Assembly (NCBI RefSeq): GCF_036014015.1
Contig: NZ_CP107905.1
Location: 7,440,001-7,504,000, forward strand
Direction of reading: 5' to 3'
Length of the DNA stretch: 64,000 nucleotides
DNA from: Streptomyces sp. NBC_00457
Lineage (GTDB): Bacteria; Actinomycetota; Actinomycetes; Streptomycetales; Streptomycetaceae
The notes beneath the pieces were generated by a model. The model was not told the DNA's origin and searched no databases. It saw nothing but the letters and a program-made list of their open reading frames with translations. This document shows positions 8,832-16,978 of this stretch, piece after piece. The translations under genes were made by a program, and so were the position numbers. Numbering within the stretch: position 1 is the first letter of the stretch; each line of letters opens with the position of its first letter.

Positions 8832-9631
8832 GGAGGACACCGCCGGAGGACGAGGAGGAGATTCCAGGTGGCCACCTCACGGATGCCCGGCGCCTTGACG
8901 ACGGTCTCCGCGAGGAAGGGCCAGTAGCGGGAACGCGCCGAGACGACGGTGACGTCGTCCCGGGCACGCACCTGCCGCAGGGTCGGGCCGATGTGCACGG
9001 TGAACAGGTTCTCGCCGAGGGTGTGCTTCGCGGGCTTCCCGGTACGGCGCCGATAGCGGGCCCGGGCCCACTCCGCACCGAAGTAGTGCCAGGGCGCCCA
9101 CTCGTGACCGCCCCACGGGGACAGCCAGTTGGTGAACGACACATAGATCAGCCCACCGGGCCGGGTCACCCGCACCAGCTCACTCAGGAACGTCTGCGGA
9201 TCGTCGACATGCTCGAGCACATTGGACGAGAAGGCGACGTCGGCGACCGAGTCGTACAGGGGAAGCAGATACCCGTCCGCGATCACTGCCGCGTCGGGAG
9301 GCTTCTCCCCCAACTCCCGTACATCGGGCTCGAAGAGAAACGCGTGCGCACCACGCCGCCGAAACTCCTCGGTGACGTACCCGCTGCCCCCACCGACATC
9401 GACGACGGTACGCCCGCCGACAGGACCGCCGTAGGCCTCGACCTGATCGACGGCATCCCGGGCAAGCAGCGAGTAGCAGGCGTCGGGATCGTCCTGCTCA
9501 TGCAGAAACGCACGGAAGAGGGCAAGGGACCGCCGAAAGGACGGATCCTTCAAACGCCGGTCCAGCGGAGCGCCCCGATAGGGGCGCGGGGAACTGCGCG
9601 ACCAGCCACGACGAACCCGCAGCCCGGTCAC
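8828..9631 (-). CDS. Class I SAM-dependent methyltransferase
   Basis: 267 residues. Motif I is VVDVGGGSGYVTEEF near residue 72, then HAFLFEPD, a motif II region DVAFSSNVLEHVDDP and LVRVTRPGGLIYVSFTNW. The GTG at 9631 overlaps the stop of the upstream glycosyltransferase (GTGA), which favours it. However, the first 20 or so codons are made of an interspersed intergenic repeat (9570-9630), so the true start could be a TTG near 9550 at LKDPSFRRS. Its stop overlaps the AftD-like start. The methylated substrate is unknown, probably a sugar or lipid intermediate of the same pathway. Confidence 0.8.
   Translation of the reverse strand: MTGLRVRRGWSRSSPRPYRGAPLDRRLKDPSFRRSLALFRAFLHEQDDPDACYSLLARDAVDQVEAYGGPVGGRTVVDVGGGSGYVTEEFRRRGAHAFLFEPDVRELGEKPPDAAVIADGYLLPLYDSVADVAFSSNVLEHVDDPQTFLSELVRVTRPGGLIYVSFTNWLSPWGGHEWAPWHYFGAEWARARYRRRTGKPAKHTLGENLFTVHIGPTLRQVRARDDVTVVSARSRYWPFLAETVVKAPGIREVATWNLLLVLRRCPP
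9570..9630. repeat. Interspersed repeat R1, copy 1 (at the 5' end of a coding region)
   Basis: Begins with the hairpin GCGCCCC-gata-GGGGCGC and continues GGGGAACTGCGCGACCAGCC and ACGACGAACCCGCAG. Four related copies lie at 23181, 35976, 47667 and 55260, all between genes. This copy sits directly before the methyltransferase fold and is translated if the GTG at 9631 is used. Confidence 0.75.
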
Positions 9632-10782
9632 GGCGTCCAGCCCCGCACCGCCTCAGAGGCCACCGCCCGGAACTGCCGAACCGTCCGATCCCAGCGATAC
9701 CGCGCCGCCCGGTCCCGCGCCGCCTTCCCCATCAGCTCCCGCCGATGCTCCGAGAGCGCCAGCGTGCACCACGCCGCCGCGAACGAGGACTCACCGTGCG
9801 CGAGAACCCCGGTCTCCCCGTCCACGACGGAGTCCCGAAGCCCCGGCACATCGAAGGCGATCGCCGGTGTCTCACGAGTCGCCGCCTCCGTGACGACCAG
9901 CCCCCACCCCTCCACCGCGGAGGGATGCACGAGCAGCCACGCCGCACACAGCAGCCGGTGTTTCTCGGCCTCGCTGACATGCCCGGCGAACTCCACGCCC
10001 GCACCGGCGAGTTGCTCCAGCCGCGCGCGTTCGGGCCCGTCGCCGACGATCACCAGCCGCCCGCCCGTCACCGGCCGCACCCGCTCCCACAGCCGCAGCA
10101 GCAGATCGATCCGCTTGTACTCGACGAGCCGCCCCACCGCCACGAACAGCGGCTCGGGCGAGCGGTCGGCGCGTGGGCCGGGGTCCTCGACCCCGTTGTG
10201 GACGACACGGATCCGGTCCCGTTCGACGCCGATCCCGCGCAGGGCGTGCGCCGTCGAGGGGGAGACGGCGACCATCAGACTGCGGTGCTGTGCACCGGTC
10301 AGCGCCCACTGTTCGAGTCTTCGTCCGATCCGGGCGGCCGGCGCCAGTGGCCCGCCGCCGAACCGCATCTTCCAGAGATCCGTGTGGACATGGTTGACCA
10401 GGCACATCGTCGGCCCGCGATGCCACATCGGTGCGAAGTACGGCATGCCGTTGCACACCTCGACCAGCAGATCGCAGTCGCCGACCTGCCGGGCGAAGGC
10501 GGAACGGGCGCGCAGGAAATGGCCGTACTCACCGCCGGCCGACACGACCCGGTAGTCACGGAAGGAGGCCGGGCCGCCGCACAGCAGGGTCACCTGGTGG
10601 CCCAGGCCGGTCAGTCCGTCGGCCAGCCGGTCGACAAGCAGCTCGGAACCGCCGGCGGCAGGATTGCCCAGGTCCCGATGGGCGAGGAAAACGATTCGGC
10701 GCGGAGGTGGGGGGTGCGCCGGGGGGTGCTGCGGCGCCCGGGGGAGTGCGGCGCGCAGCTGGGAAGGCACGTGCTGGGGCAT
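9628..10782 (-). CDS. Glycosyltransferase family 4
   Basis: 384 residues from the ATG at 10782 with TTGGAG six bases upstream. The GT-B fold shows a Gly-rich N-terminal loop (NPAAGGSELLVDRLADGL), VNHVHTD in the acceptor domain, then VAVSPSTAHAL, IRVVHNGVEDPG, FVAVGRLVEYKRIDLLL and the nucleotide-sugar binding segment VHPSAVEGWGLVVTEAAT with the EX7E-type glutamates. It is a retaining cytoplasmic or membrane-associated transferase; donor and acceptor cannot be told. It is the first gene of the coupled minus-strand operon and overlaps the methyltransferase start. Confidence 0.85.
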   Translation of the reverse strand: MPQHVPSQLRAALPRAPQHPPAHPPPPRRIVFLAHRDLGNPAAGGSELLVDRLADGLTGLGHQVTLLCGGPASFRDYRVVSAGGEYGHFLRARSAFARQVGDCDLLVEVCNGMPYFAPMWHRGPTMCLVNHVHTDLWKMRFGGGPLAPAARIGRRLEQWALTGAQHRSLMVAVSPSTAHALRGIGVERDRIRVVHNGVEDPGPRADRSPEPLFVAVGRLVEYKRIDLLLRLWERVRPVTGGRLVIVGDGPERARLEQLAGAGVEFAGHVSEAEKHRLLCAAWLLVHPSAVEGWGLVVTEAATRETPAIAFDVPGLRDSVVDGETGVLAHGESSFAAAWCTLALSEHRRELMGKAARDRAARYRWDRTVRQFRAVASEAVRGWTP

Positions 10783-11060
10783 TGGTGCTCCAACTCGTCT
10801 CAGGGTGCGGAACTCAGTGGGGGGAGTGGCACGTGGGGTGGGGGGTGTGCATGTGGGCGTGGGGTGGTTTTCGCCTGTTGGGGCGCCTGTGAGGACGCCT
10901 GTGAGGGCGTGGACTCCTTCTGTGAATGGGGCGGACTGTCCTGTGAACAGGGTGTGGGCGCACTGTGTTCAGTTGTGGGGGTGGACAGTTTTCGCCCAGT
11001 GGTTCGAAGCTGCTACTCACCGGCGTGACAATTTCCGGGCTTTGTGGAGCTGACGCCACA
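10783..11060. other. Intergenic region, G-rich; probable operon leader
   Basis: About 280 bases between the DUF3068 gene and the glycosyltransferase, both read leftward. On the plus strand it has several runs of four to six G between 10823 and 10870 and repeated CGCCTGTGAGG units near 10880-10905. I see no credible coding frame. It should hold the leader and possibly a promoter of the AftD operon, but no clear -35/-10 pair stands out. Confidence 0.4.
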
Positions 11061-12050
11061 TCACATCGTGAGGGTCGGTGGGTATTGTTCGGATTCCTCG
11101 CCATTTTCCGGACGTTTCCGCCCACGTATCACCAGAACGCCACCCACCGCCGCGAGTACGAATCCGGCCACGGCCGCCCCCACCGGCAGGGTCCGCCCCA
11201 CGAGGCGCAGCTGCCCGCTGTCCTCCTTGGCCCGCTCGACCGCGAACTCCTGTGTCTCGTCCGTGAACGAGATCTTCCGGCTGTCCAGGAGCACCGCCGC
11301 GTCCTCGTCCCCGCCCGGCGCGCGCAGCGTCCGGCGCGGGCCGGTCTGGGCGTAGAGCACCCGGCCGGTGGCCTGGTCGACGACCAGCTCGATGCCGTGG
11401 TTGGCGTACCACTCCTCGGCGAAGACCTGGGAGCGCTCGGGCTGGTCGATGATGGCGCCGGGCACGAGTCGCGTTCCGGTCTTGGTGGCCGGAACGGTCC
11501 CGGTGAACCGGTAGCCCTCGTACCCCTGGATCTTCTTCTCGCCCCGGTACCGCAGCGTGACTGTGCGCTCGCCGGTGTTGTCCCACCACTGGTAGTCGCG
11601 TTTCTGCACGTCGAAGGGGAACTTCAGATATGCCTCGCCCTCGATGTACGGCGTCTCACCGCAGCAGTGCACCGGCCGGTTGGTCCGGCGGTCGCTGACC
11701 CAGCGGTGCGGTACGAAGTCCAGCGCGTCGTGCGGATCGGCCGCCGGCAGGGACTTGTCCGTGTCGACGGTGGTCGTCACGTCCCAGACCGCGGCCCGTC
11801 CGCTGCGCTCGCTCTCGGCGACGTCGCCGCGGACGCGCTGGGTGATGGTGATGGCCTGGTCGGGGACGGTCTCGACCTGCTCCACGTCGAAGACGGAACC
11901 CGTGCCCTGGTAGACGGCGGTCTGGTCGATGTCGATCGGATTCACGGCGGCCCTCGGCTCCACGTACCAGGCCAGCAGGGGCGCCAGCACCAGCAGGAAC
12001 GTGCCGAGGCCGAGCAGAATCAGGGACAGCGGTGAGGCAGTACGGCGCAT
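11061..12050 (-). CDS. DUF3068 membrane protein (often annotated PorA-family)
   Basis: 329 residues from the ATG at 12050, with GGAG nine bases upstream. An N-terminal membrane helix (LSLILLGLGTFLLVLAPLLAWYV) is followed by a large extracytoplasmic domain. A C-terminal helix (VGAAVAGFVLAAVGGVLVI) and a short charged tail complete it, the DUF3068 architecture. Motifs such as HRWVSDRRTNRPVHCCGE and YRFTGTVPATKTG are typical of the family. Two adjacent Cys lie in the outer domain. It lies upstream of and collinear with the AftD operon, and in divergence with a DUF2613-type secreted peptide, so an envelope role is likely. The biochemical function is unknown. Confidence 0.75.
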   Translation of the reverse strand: MRRTASPLSLILLGLGTFLLVLAPLLAWYVEPRAAVNPIDIDQTAVYQGTGSVFDVEQVETVPDQAITITQRVRGDVAESERSGRAAVWDVTTTVDTDKSLPAADPHDALDFVPHRWVSDRRTNRPVHCCGETPYIEGEAYLKFPFDVQKRDYQWWDNTGERTVTLRYRGEKKIQGYEGYRFTGTVPATKTGTRLVPGAIIDQPERSQVFAEEWYANHGIELVVDQATGRVLYAQTGPRRTLRAPGGDEDAAVLLDSRKISFTDETQEFAVERAKEDSGQLRLVGRTLPVGAAVAGFVLAAVGGVLVIRGRKRPENGEESEQYPPTLTM

Positions 12051-12213
12051 CCTGGCACTCCAAAGGCTTGGGACGTGCTGGGGGAACAGTGCGCGCGAAC
12101 CCGTCTGCGCCGGGAACCGTAGGCGCACCCTTGACGGAGTGTCAATGGAAAGTCAAGACTGAACCTTTGCCGGACGGGGCCGGCGCAAGGGTGAGGGCGA
12201 CCTTTCGAGTACC

Positions 12214-12246
12214 TCTAGATGTGTCCAGATACGTCTAGAAATGTCC
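12214..12246. promoter_or_regulatory. Direct repeat in divergent promoter region
   Basis: TCTAGATGTGTCC at 12214 and TCTAGAAATGTCC at 12234 are spaced exactly 20 bp apart, two helical turns. They lie between the DUF3068 gene and the small secreted protein gene, just upstream of the latter's ribosome binding site. This spacing suggests a protein-binding site on one face of the helix. Confidence 0.4.
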
Positions 12247-12263
12247 GGAAAGGCTGACCCGAG

Positions 12264-12416
12264 ATGTCCAGACTGCTCGCCGCAGCGCTCACGGTGGCGG
12301 CCGCCGCCGCACTGGCCGTAGGAGCCGCCCTCGGCATCGTCGCGCTCCTGGAGGCGACCCCCGACCAACCGAACACCCCCCTGATCACCTACGAGCAAGC
12401 CGGCCAGGGGAGTTGA
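12264..12416 (+). CDS. Small secreted protein, DUF2613-type
   Basis: 50 residues from an ATG with GGAAAGG about ten bases upstream. It is a single hydrophobic export segment (MSRLLAAALTVAAAAALAVG, then ALGIVALLEA) followed by a short polar tail with TPDQPNTPLITYEQ. This matches my memory of the DUF2613 family of actinobacterial secreted or anchored peptides, including the one next to aftD in mycobacteria (Rv0236A beside Rv0236c). Its presence near the AftD-like gene here supports the assignment. The role is unknown; it could be a membrane-tethered partner of an envelope glycosyltransferase. Confidence 0.7.
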   Translation: MSRLLAAALTVAAAAALAVGAALGIVALLEATPDQPNTPLITYEQAGQGS

Positions 12417-12431
12417 CCGTGCGTAGCCGCA

Positions 12432-12552
12432 GGGGCGCGCCGGTGTCGAGAGGGCATGGGGGTCCCCCCGCTCGAGCGAAGCCGAGAGTGGGGGAGCGCG
12501 GAGACCCCGACGAAGGAGGGGCTGAGCACGGTCGCCCTCTCGACACCGGCTG
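12432..12552. repeat. Long inverted repeat R2, copy 1
   Basis: Perfect 17-bp arms GCCGGTGTCGAGAGGGC (12439-12455) and its complement (12534-12550) enclose 78 bases. The enclosed part has its own hairpin-prone sequence (GGTCCCCCCGCTCGAGCG, then GAGAGTGGGGGAG). A second copy with 27-bp arms lies at 51208. It fills the space between the small secreted protein and the PucR-type gene. Confidence 0.8.
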
Positions 12553-12574
12553 TAGCGCCCCGGAGGCGAAGCAA

Positions 12575-13816
12575 ATGAAGCAGCCTGCCCGCTCCCCGGC
12601 AGTGTCCACCCGGTCGGCCTGGCTCGACGTCCCGCGGCTCCAGGTCCGCCGGTTCGCCGCGATCGCCATGTCCGAGGCGCCCGACCTGGCCGAGGAGATC
12701 CTGCGCGAGATCCGCCGTGAGTATCCCCATCTGCCGGTCGTCCTCGACGAGTCCGGCGAGCCGATGGCCCTGGTCGGCATCCGCCGCGCCATCGAGGTCT
12801 TCGTCCAGCACCTGGAGACCGCGGAGGGCCGCCCGACCGTACCGCCGGGCGTCTTCCAGGAGTTCGGCCGCGGCGAGGGCCTCAACGGCCGCAGCCTGGA
12901 CTCGCTGCAGGCGATCTACCGGATGGGCGTACGGCTGGCCTGGCGCCGTTTCGCCGACATCGGCCAGCGCGTGGACATCCCGCCTCCGGCGATGTACGAG
13001 CTGGTCGACGCGGGCTACGAGTACCTCGACGGCCTGGTCGACCAGTCGGTACGGGGCTATGCGGAGGCGGCGGCGCGGCAGGCCGGGGAACGGCTGAGAC
13101 TGCAACGCCGCCTGATGGAACTCCTGCTCGCCGAGCACCACCGCGGCGACCCGGCCGACGCGCTCTCCGAACGGGCCGCCCGGATCGGCTGGCCGCTGCC
13201 CGAGAAGGTCGCGGTGGGCGTACTGCTGCGCCCCGCCCGGGAGGCCGTCGCCCCCGCGGTGGGCCAGGGCGTCCTCCTCGACATGGAGTACGAGCAGCCC
13301 CGCATGGTCGTCCCCGAACCGGACGCCGCCGGCCGCCCCGAACTGCTGCACCGCGCCCTGACCGGCTGGTCCGGCGCCATCGGCCCCCCGGTCCCCCTGG
13401 CGGACGCCGCGAAGTCACTGCGCTGGGCGGAGGCGGCCGTACGCCTGATGGAACGCGGGCTGCTCCCCGCCGGCGACGTCCTCTACTGCACCGAGCACAC
13501 CGAGGCGCTGGTCCTGCTCCAGCCCGAGGAACTCCTCGACGACCTGGCCCTGCGCTGCCTCGCCCCCCTCGCCCACTGCGGCCCCACCCACGGCCGCCGG
13601 CTCGCCCAGACCCTGCTGGCCTGGCTGGAGACCCGCGGCGGAGCCCCCGAGGTGGCGGCCCGCCTCGGCGTCCACCCGCAGACCGTCCGCTACCGCCTGC
13701 GCCAGATCCGCGAACTCTGGGGCGACGAGATCGACGACCCGGACCGCCGCTTCGAGCTGGAGCTGGTGCTGCGGGCGCAGCGGTTGCGGGGGAGGCTGGG
13801 GGAAGTGCAGGGCTGA
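12575..13816 (+). CDS. PucR-family helix-turn-helix transcription regulator
   Basis: 413 residues. The ATG at 12575 is chosen because GGAGG lies eight bases upstream and everything before it is repeat sequence. The C-terminus carries the PucR HTH, AARLGVHPQTVRYRLRQIREL near residue 370, preceded by a GGDEF-like degenerate middle domain and an N-terminal RsbRD-type region (ILREIRREYPHLP). Such proteins bind DNA and respond to metabolites; the ligand is unknown. It stands alone between the DUF2613-type gene and the IclR gene, so neither target is obvious. Confidence 0.8.
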   Translation: MKQPARSPAVSTRSAWLDVPRLQVRRFAAIAMSEAPDLAEEILREIRREYPHLPVVLDESGEPMALVGIRRAIEVFVQHLETAEGRPTVPPGVFQEFGRGEGLNGRSLDSLQAIYRMGVRLAWRRFADIGQRVDIPPPAMYELVDAGYEYLDGLVDQSVRGYAEAAARQAGERLRLQRRLMELLLAEHHRGDPADALSERAARIGWPLPEKVAVGVLLRPAREAVAPAVGQGVLLDMEYEQPRMVVPEPDAAGRPELLHRALTGWSGAIGPPVPLADAAKSLRWAEAAVRLMERGLLPAGDVLYCTEHTEALVLLQPEELLDDLALRCLAPLAHCGPTHGRRLAQTLLAWLETRGGAPEVAARLGVHPQTVRYRLRQIRELWGDEIDDPDRRFELELVLRAQRLRGRLGEVQG

Positions 13817-13866
13817 CGGGTGGGTGCCTGCCCATTGCCCAGGCAAACAGACCTTGAGTAGCCTGT

Positions 13867-13903
13867 GTTCGTTATTCCGATCGCCTGTTGAAATCTCGAA
13901 CAC
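13867..13903 (+). promoter_or_regulatory. Tandem operator-like site upstream of the IclR gene
   Basis: Two elements, GTTCGTTATTCCGATC at 13867 and TTGAAATCTCGAACAC at 13888, end about 22 bases before the IclR start. The second matches the core CGAAAT-N-TCGAACA found upstream of the arabinan operon, the second arabinanase and the dehydratase operon. This suggests autoregulation by the IclR protein. Confidence 0.5.
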
Positions 13904-13925
13904 ATACCAAGGGAGGGGGCCGGAC

Positions 13926-14699
13926 GTGGGACGTCTCGTACCTGCCGTGACCCGGGCTCTCGATATTCTCGAGCTCTTCCTCGACGGGGACGGCACGCTC
14001 TCCGCCCCCGACATCGTGCGCAAGCTGCAGCTGCCGCGCACCACCGTGCACGAGCTGGTCACCACGCTCGCCGCCCGGTCGTACATCGTCCAGGTCCCGG
14101 GCCAGCCGGGTCGGTACCGGCTCGGTGTGCGGCCGTACCAGCTCGGCAGCCGGTACGCCGAGCAGCTGGACCTCGCCGCCGAGGGACAGCAGGTCGCCCG
14201 GTCCGTCGCCGAGACCTGCGACGAGACCGTGCATGTGGCGATCCTCGAGGGCACCGACGTCATCTACATCGCCAAGGTCGACTCGACGCACGCCGTGCGG
14301 ATGGTCTCCGCCGCCGGACGCCGGCTGCCCGCGCACTGCACTTCCGTCGGCAAGATGCTGCTGGCCTCCCTTCCCGAGACGGAACTCACCGCGCGCATCC
14401 CGGAGGACGCCGAGCTGGTCGCGATGACCCCGAACAGCATCACCGACCCGGCCGCCCTGCGCGAGACCCTCGACGAGATCCGGGAGCGGGGGATCGCCGT
14501 CGAGAGCCGGGAGTCCAACCCCGACGTCTCCTGCGTCGCCGCGCCCGTCCGGGACCGCACCGGGAAGGTCGTCGCCGCGCTGTCCATCTCCGTGCCGATG
14601 ATCCGCTGGAGCGACGAGCGGCGTGGTGAGCTGGAGCAGCTGGCCGCCAAGGGCGCGGCCGAACTGTCCGAGCGGCTCGGTCACCGGAGCGTGGGATGA
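13926..14699 (+). CDS. IclR-family transcription regulator
   Basis: 257 residues from the GTG at 13926, six bases after GGGAGGGGG. The N-terminal winged helix is visible (ALDILELFLDGDGTLSAPDI, then LQLPRTTVHELVTTLA), followed by the IclR effector domain with THAVRMVSAAGRRLPAHCTS, SVGKMLLA and VSCVAAPVRDRTG. The lactonase gene overlaps its stop (ATGA), so the two are co-translated. IclR proteins of such pairs usually sense a sugar or sugar acid. A shared operator motif suggests this protein controls the arabinan and sugar-acid genes of the window; that link is inferred. Confidence 0.88.
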   Translation: MGRLVPAVTRALDILELFLDGDGTLSAPDIVRKLQLPRTTVHELVTTLAARSYIVQVPGQPGRYRLGVRPYQLGSRYAEQLDLAAEGQQVARSVAETCDETVHVAILEGTDVIYIAKVDSTHAVRMVSAAGRRLPAHCTSVGKMLLASLPETELTARIPEDAELVAMTPNSITDPAALRETLDEIRERGIAVESRESNPDVSCVAAPVRDRTGKVVAALSISVPMIRWSDERRGELEQLAAKGAAELSERLGHRSVG

Positions 14700-15544
14700 C
14701 GTACAGGTACGAAGTCGCGGTACGGGCCGAGGCGACCCTCGGCGAGGGCCCGACCTGGGACGCGGCGGCCGGGCGGCTGATCTGGGTCGACATCCTCGGG
14801 GGGCGGGTGCACACGTACGAGCCCGCGACCGGCCGGCGAACGCTCCGGGTCGTCGACCAGCACGTGGGCGCCGCCAAGCCGCGCGCCGGCGGAGGGCTCG
14901 TCCTCAATCTCGTGGACGGCGTGGGCCTCCTGGACGCGGACGGAGGCTTCCGCTGGCTGCACCGCGAACGCGTCCCCGGCCGCCGCGCCAACGACGCCGC
15001 CGTCGCGCCCGACGGGTCGCTCTGGACGGGCACCATGCGGTACGACGAGGCGCCGGGCGGCGGCACCCTGTCCCGTGTCACCGGTGACGGATCCGTCGAG
15101 GTCGTCCTCGACGACGTGGCCGTCAGCAACGGCACCGGGTGGAGCCCCGACGGACGCCGCATGTACTACATCGACTCGCCGACCCGCCGCGTCGACGTCC
15201 TCGACCACGAGGCGGGGCGGATCTCCGGGCGCCGCCCGTTCGCCGCGATCGAGGAGGGCGCGGGCTTCCCCGACGGCCTCACCGTCGACGCCGACGGCTG
15301 TGTGTGGGTGGCGCTGTGGGACGGCGGGGCGGTACGCCGCTACACGCCGGACGGCGAGCTGGACCGGGTGGTCACCCTTCCGACCCCGCGGGTCACGGCG
15401 TGCGCGTTCGGGGGAGCGGACCTGACCGACCTCTACGTCACGACGGCGCGGGTGGGCCTGGAGTCCCCGCACCCGGTGGCGGGTTCGCTGCTGGTGGTGC
15501 CGGGGGCCGGAAAGGGGCTGGCACAGCCGGCGTTCGCCGGCTGA
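14696..15544 (+). CDS. SMP-30/gluconolactonase-family lactonase
   Basis: 282 residues, a six-bladed beta-propeller hydrolase that opens sugar lactones. Family marks are TLGEGPTWDAAAGRLIWVDI (metal ligand Glu), RRANDAAVAPDGSLWTGTM (metal ligand Asn), SNGTGWSPDGRRMYYIDS (catalytic Asp region) and FPDGLTVDADGCVWVALW. It has no signal peptide, so it is cytoplasmic. It is coupled to the IclR gene by ATGA. Together with the Zn dehydrogenase and the enolase-superfamily dehydratase at 44-46 kb it could form the lactonase step of an oxidative aldose pathway; L-arabinose or galactose are candidates. Confidence 0.85.
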   Translation: MTYRYEVAVRAEATLGEGPTWDAAAGRLIWVDILGGRVHTYEPATGRRTLRVVDQHVGAAKPRAGGGLVLNLVDGVGLLDADGGFRWLHRERVPGRRANDAAVAPDGSLWTGTMRYDEAPGGGTLSRVTGDGSVEVVLDDVAVSNGTGWSPDGRRMYYIDSPTRRVDVLDHEAGRISGRRPFAAIEEGAGFPDGLTVDADGCVWVALWDGGAVRRYTPDGELDRVVTLPTPRVTACAFGGADLTDLYVTTARVGLESPHPVAGSLLVVPGAGKGLAQPAFAG

Positions 15545-15565
15545 CGCCCGTCGTCGCGCGCGGGT

Positions 15566-16978
15566 TCACCGCAGGCCCGCCCGCTTCAACTCGTCCCCGG
15601 TCAACGGCGGTTCGCTCAGCGGTGGCTTCAACGGCCCCACCGCCGCCGCCAGCAGAACCGACGGCGTGAGCAACACCTCCGCCCGCCGCTCCAGCGACGT
15701 CACGTCGGTCACGCGGCGGGCGATCCGGCCGTTGCCGGTGGCCGTGTGCATGAGCCGGTTGACATACGCGGTCAGCACGCGGTCCCGCAGCGTCGGCCCG
15801 TTCTCCGTCGCTCCCGGGTAGAACACGTCCTGCCCGGTCGCCAGATCCCACGCCGCCGCGACCGGCCGGGCCACCGCCTTCTGGATACGACGGGACAGCC
15901 CGGGTGCGCCCCATCCGTGACGGCGGGTCATATCGCGCAGGATCAGGGCGCTTTGGGCTCCGACGGCGAGCCCGTGGCCGTAGACCGGGTTGTACGCGGC
16001 CAGCGCGTCGCCGAGGACCAGGAAGTTCTCGGGCCAGGCCGGCATCCGCTCGTAGAAGTAGCGCCGGTTGACGGTGGTGCGGGTGAACGCCACGTCGGAC
16101 AGCGGCTCGGCCCGTGCGATCAGGTCGCCGATGAGCGGATGCCGCAGTTCCTCGCGGGCGAAGCGGACGAAGTCGTCGGAGGAGGCGTTCGCGGGGGTGG
16201 GTTCGCCGCCGCGGGTGCCGTTCAGGGTGACGATCCAGCGGCCGTTCTCGATGGGCAGGAGGAAGCCCGCCCGGCCGGGGCCGCCGTCCCGGGGGTCGGG
16301 CTGCACGTTGATGACGGGGAAGCCGCCGCGGGCCTGTTCGGGAGCGAGGTAGAGCCGGCTGGCGTACGCCAGGCCGGAGTCGACCTCGCGCCGCCGCGGT
16401 GCGGGCAGCCCGAGCGCCGTCAGCCAGCGGGGCGCCCCGGAGCCCCGGCCGGTGGCGTCGACGACCAGGCCGGCCTCGACGGTGCGTTCCCGGCCGTCGT
16501 GCCCGCGTACCCGGACCCCGGTGACGGCCGCCGGGCCGCCCAGGAGCCCCAGCACTTCCGTGCCGCCGAGCACCTCGATCCGCTCGTCCGCGAGGACCCG
16601 GGCCCGGATCGTCGCGTCGAGGAGGTCCCGCCCGGCCAGGATGACGTGGTGGGACTCCGGCCAGCGGCGGAACCAGCCGTGCGCCGACAGGGCGACGAAG
16701 TCCGTGGTGACCGGCGCCCTCCGCGCCCCGGCTTCCCGGAGCGCACCGGTGACGCCCGGCACCAGCCCCTCCAGCGCCCGGACGCCGCCCGACCACAGCA
16801 TGTGGGCATGGCGCGCCTGCGGCAGCCCCTTGCGGGGCGCGGACTCCTCGGGCAGCTCGTCGCGTTCCACGACCACGACCCGGTCGGCGAGGCCGGCCAG
16901 GGCCCGGGCCGCGAGCATGCCTGTGTGGGATCCCCCCAGGACAACGGCGACTCTGGCGGGGGAGGGACGTTCACTCAA
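15566..16978 (-). CDS. FAD-dependent monooxygenase-like oxidoreductase
   Basis: 470 residues from a TTG at 16978 that overlaps the stop of the MAB_1171c-like gene. The N-terminal dinucleotide fold reads VAVVLGGSHTGMLAARAL with VVVVERDEL, the middle shows the conserved LVVDATGRGSG, and the second FAD motif is FLVLGDALAAYNPVYGHGL. This is the group of FAD hydroxylases and epoxidases; no membrane segment is evident. It is the last gene of a three-gene set with an ImmA/IrrE peptidase and a membrane protein. The substrate is unknown, perhaps a membrane isoprenoid or lipid. Confidence 0.8.
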   Translation of the reverse strand: MSERPSPARVAVVLGGSHTGMLAARALAGLADRVVVVERDELPEESAPRKGLPQARHAHMLWSGGVRALEGLVPGVTGALREAGARRAPVTTDFVALSAHGWFRRWPESHHVILAGRDLLDATIRARVLADERIEVLGGTEVLGLLGGPAAVTGVRVRGHDGRERTVEAGLVVDATGRGSGAPRWLTALGLPAPRRREVDSGLAYASRLYLAPEQARGGFPVINVQPDPRDGGPGRAGFLLPIENGRWIVTLNGTRGGEPTPANASSDDFVRFAREELRHPLIGDLIARAEPLSDVAFTRTTVNRRYFYERMPAWPENFLVLGDALAAYNPVYGHGLAVGAQSALILRDMTRRHGWGAPGLSRRIQKAVARPVAAAWDLATGQDVFYPGATENGPTLRDRVLTAYVNRLMHTATGNGRIARRVTDVTSLERRAEVLLTPSVLLAAAVGPLKPPLSEPPLTGDELKRAGLR

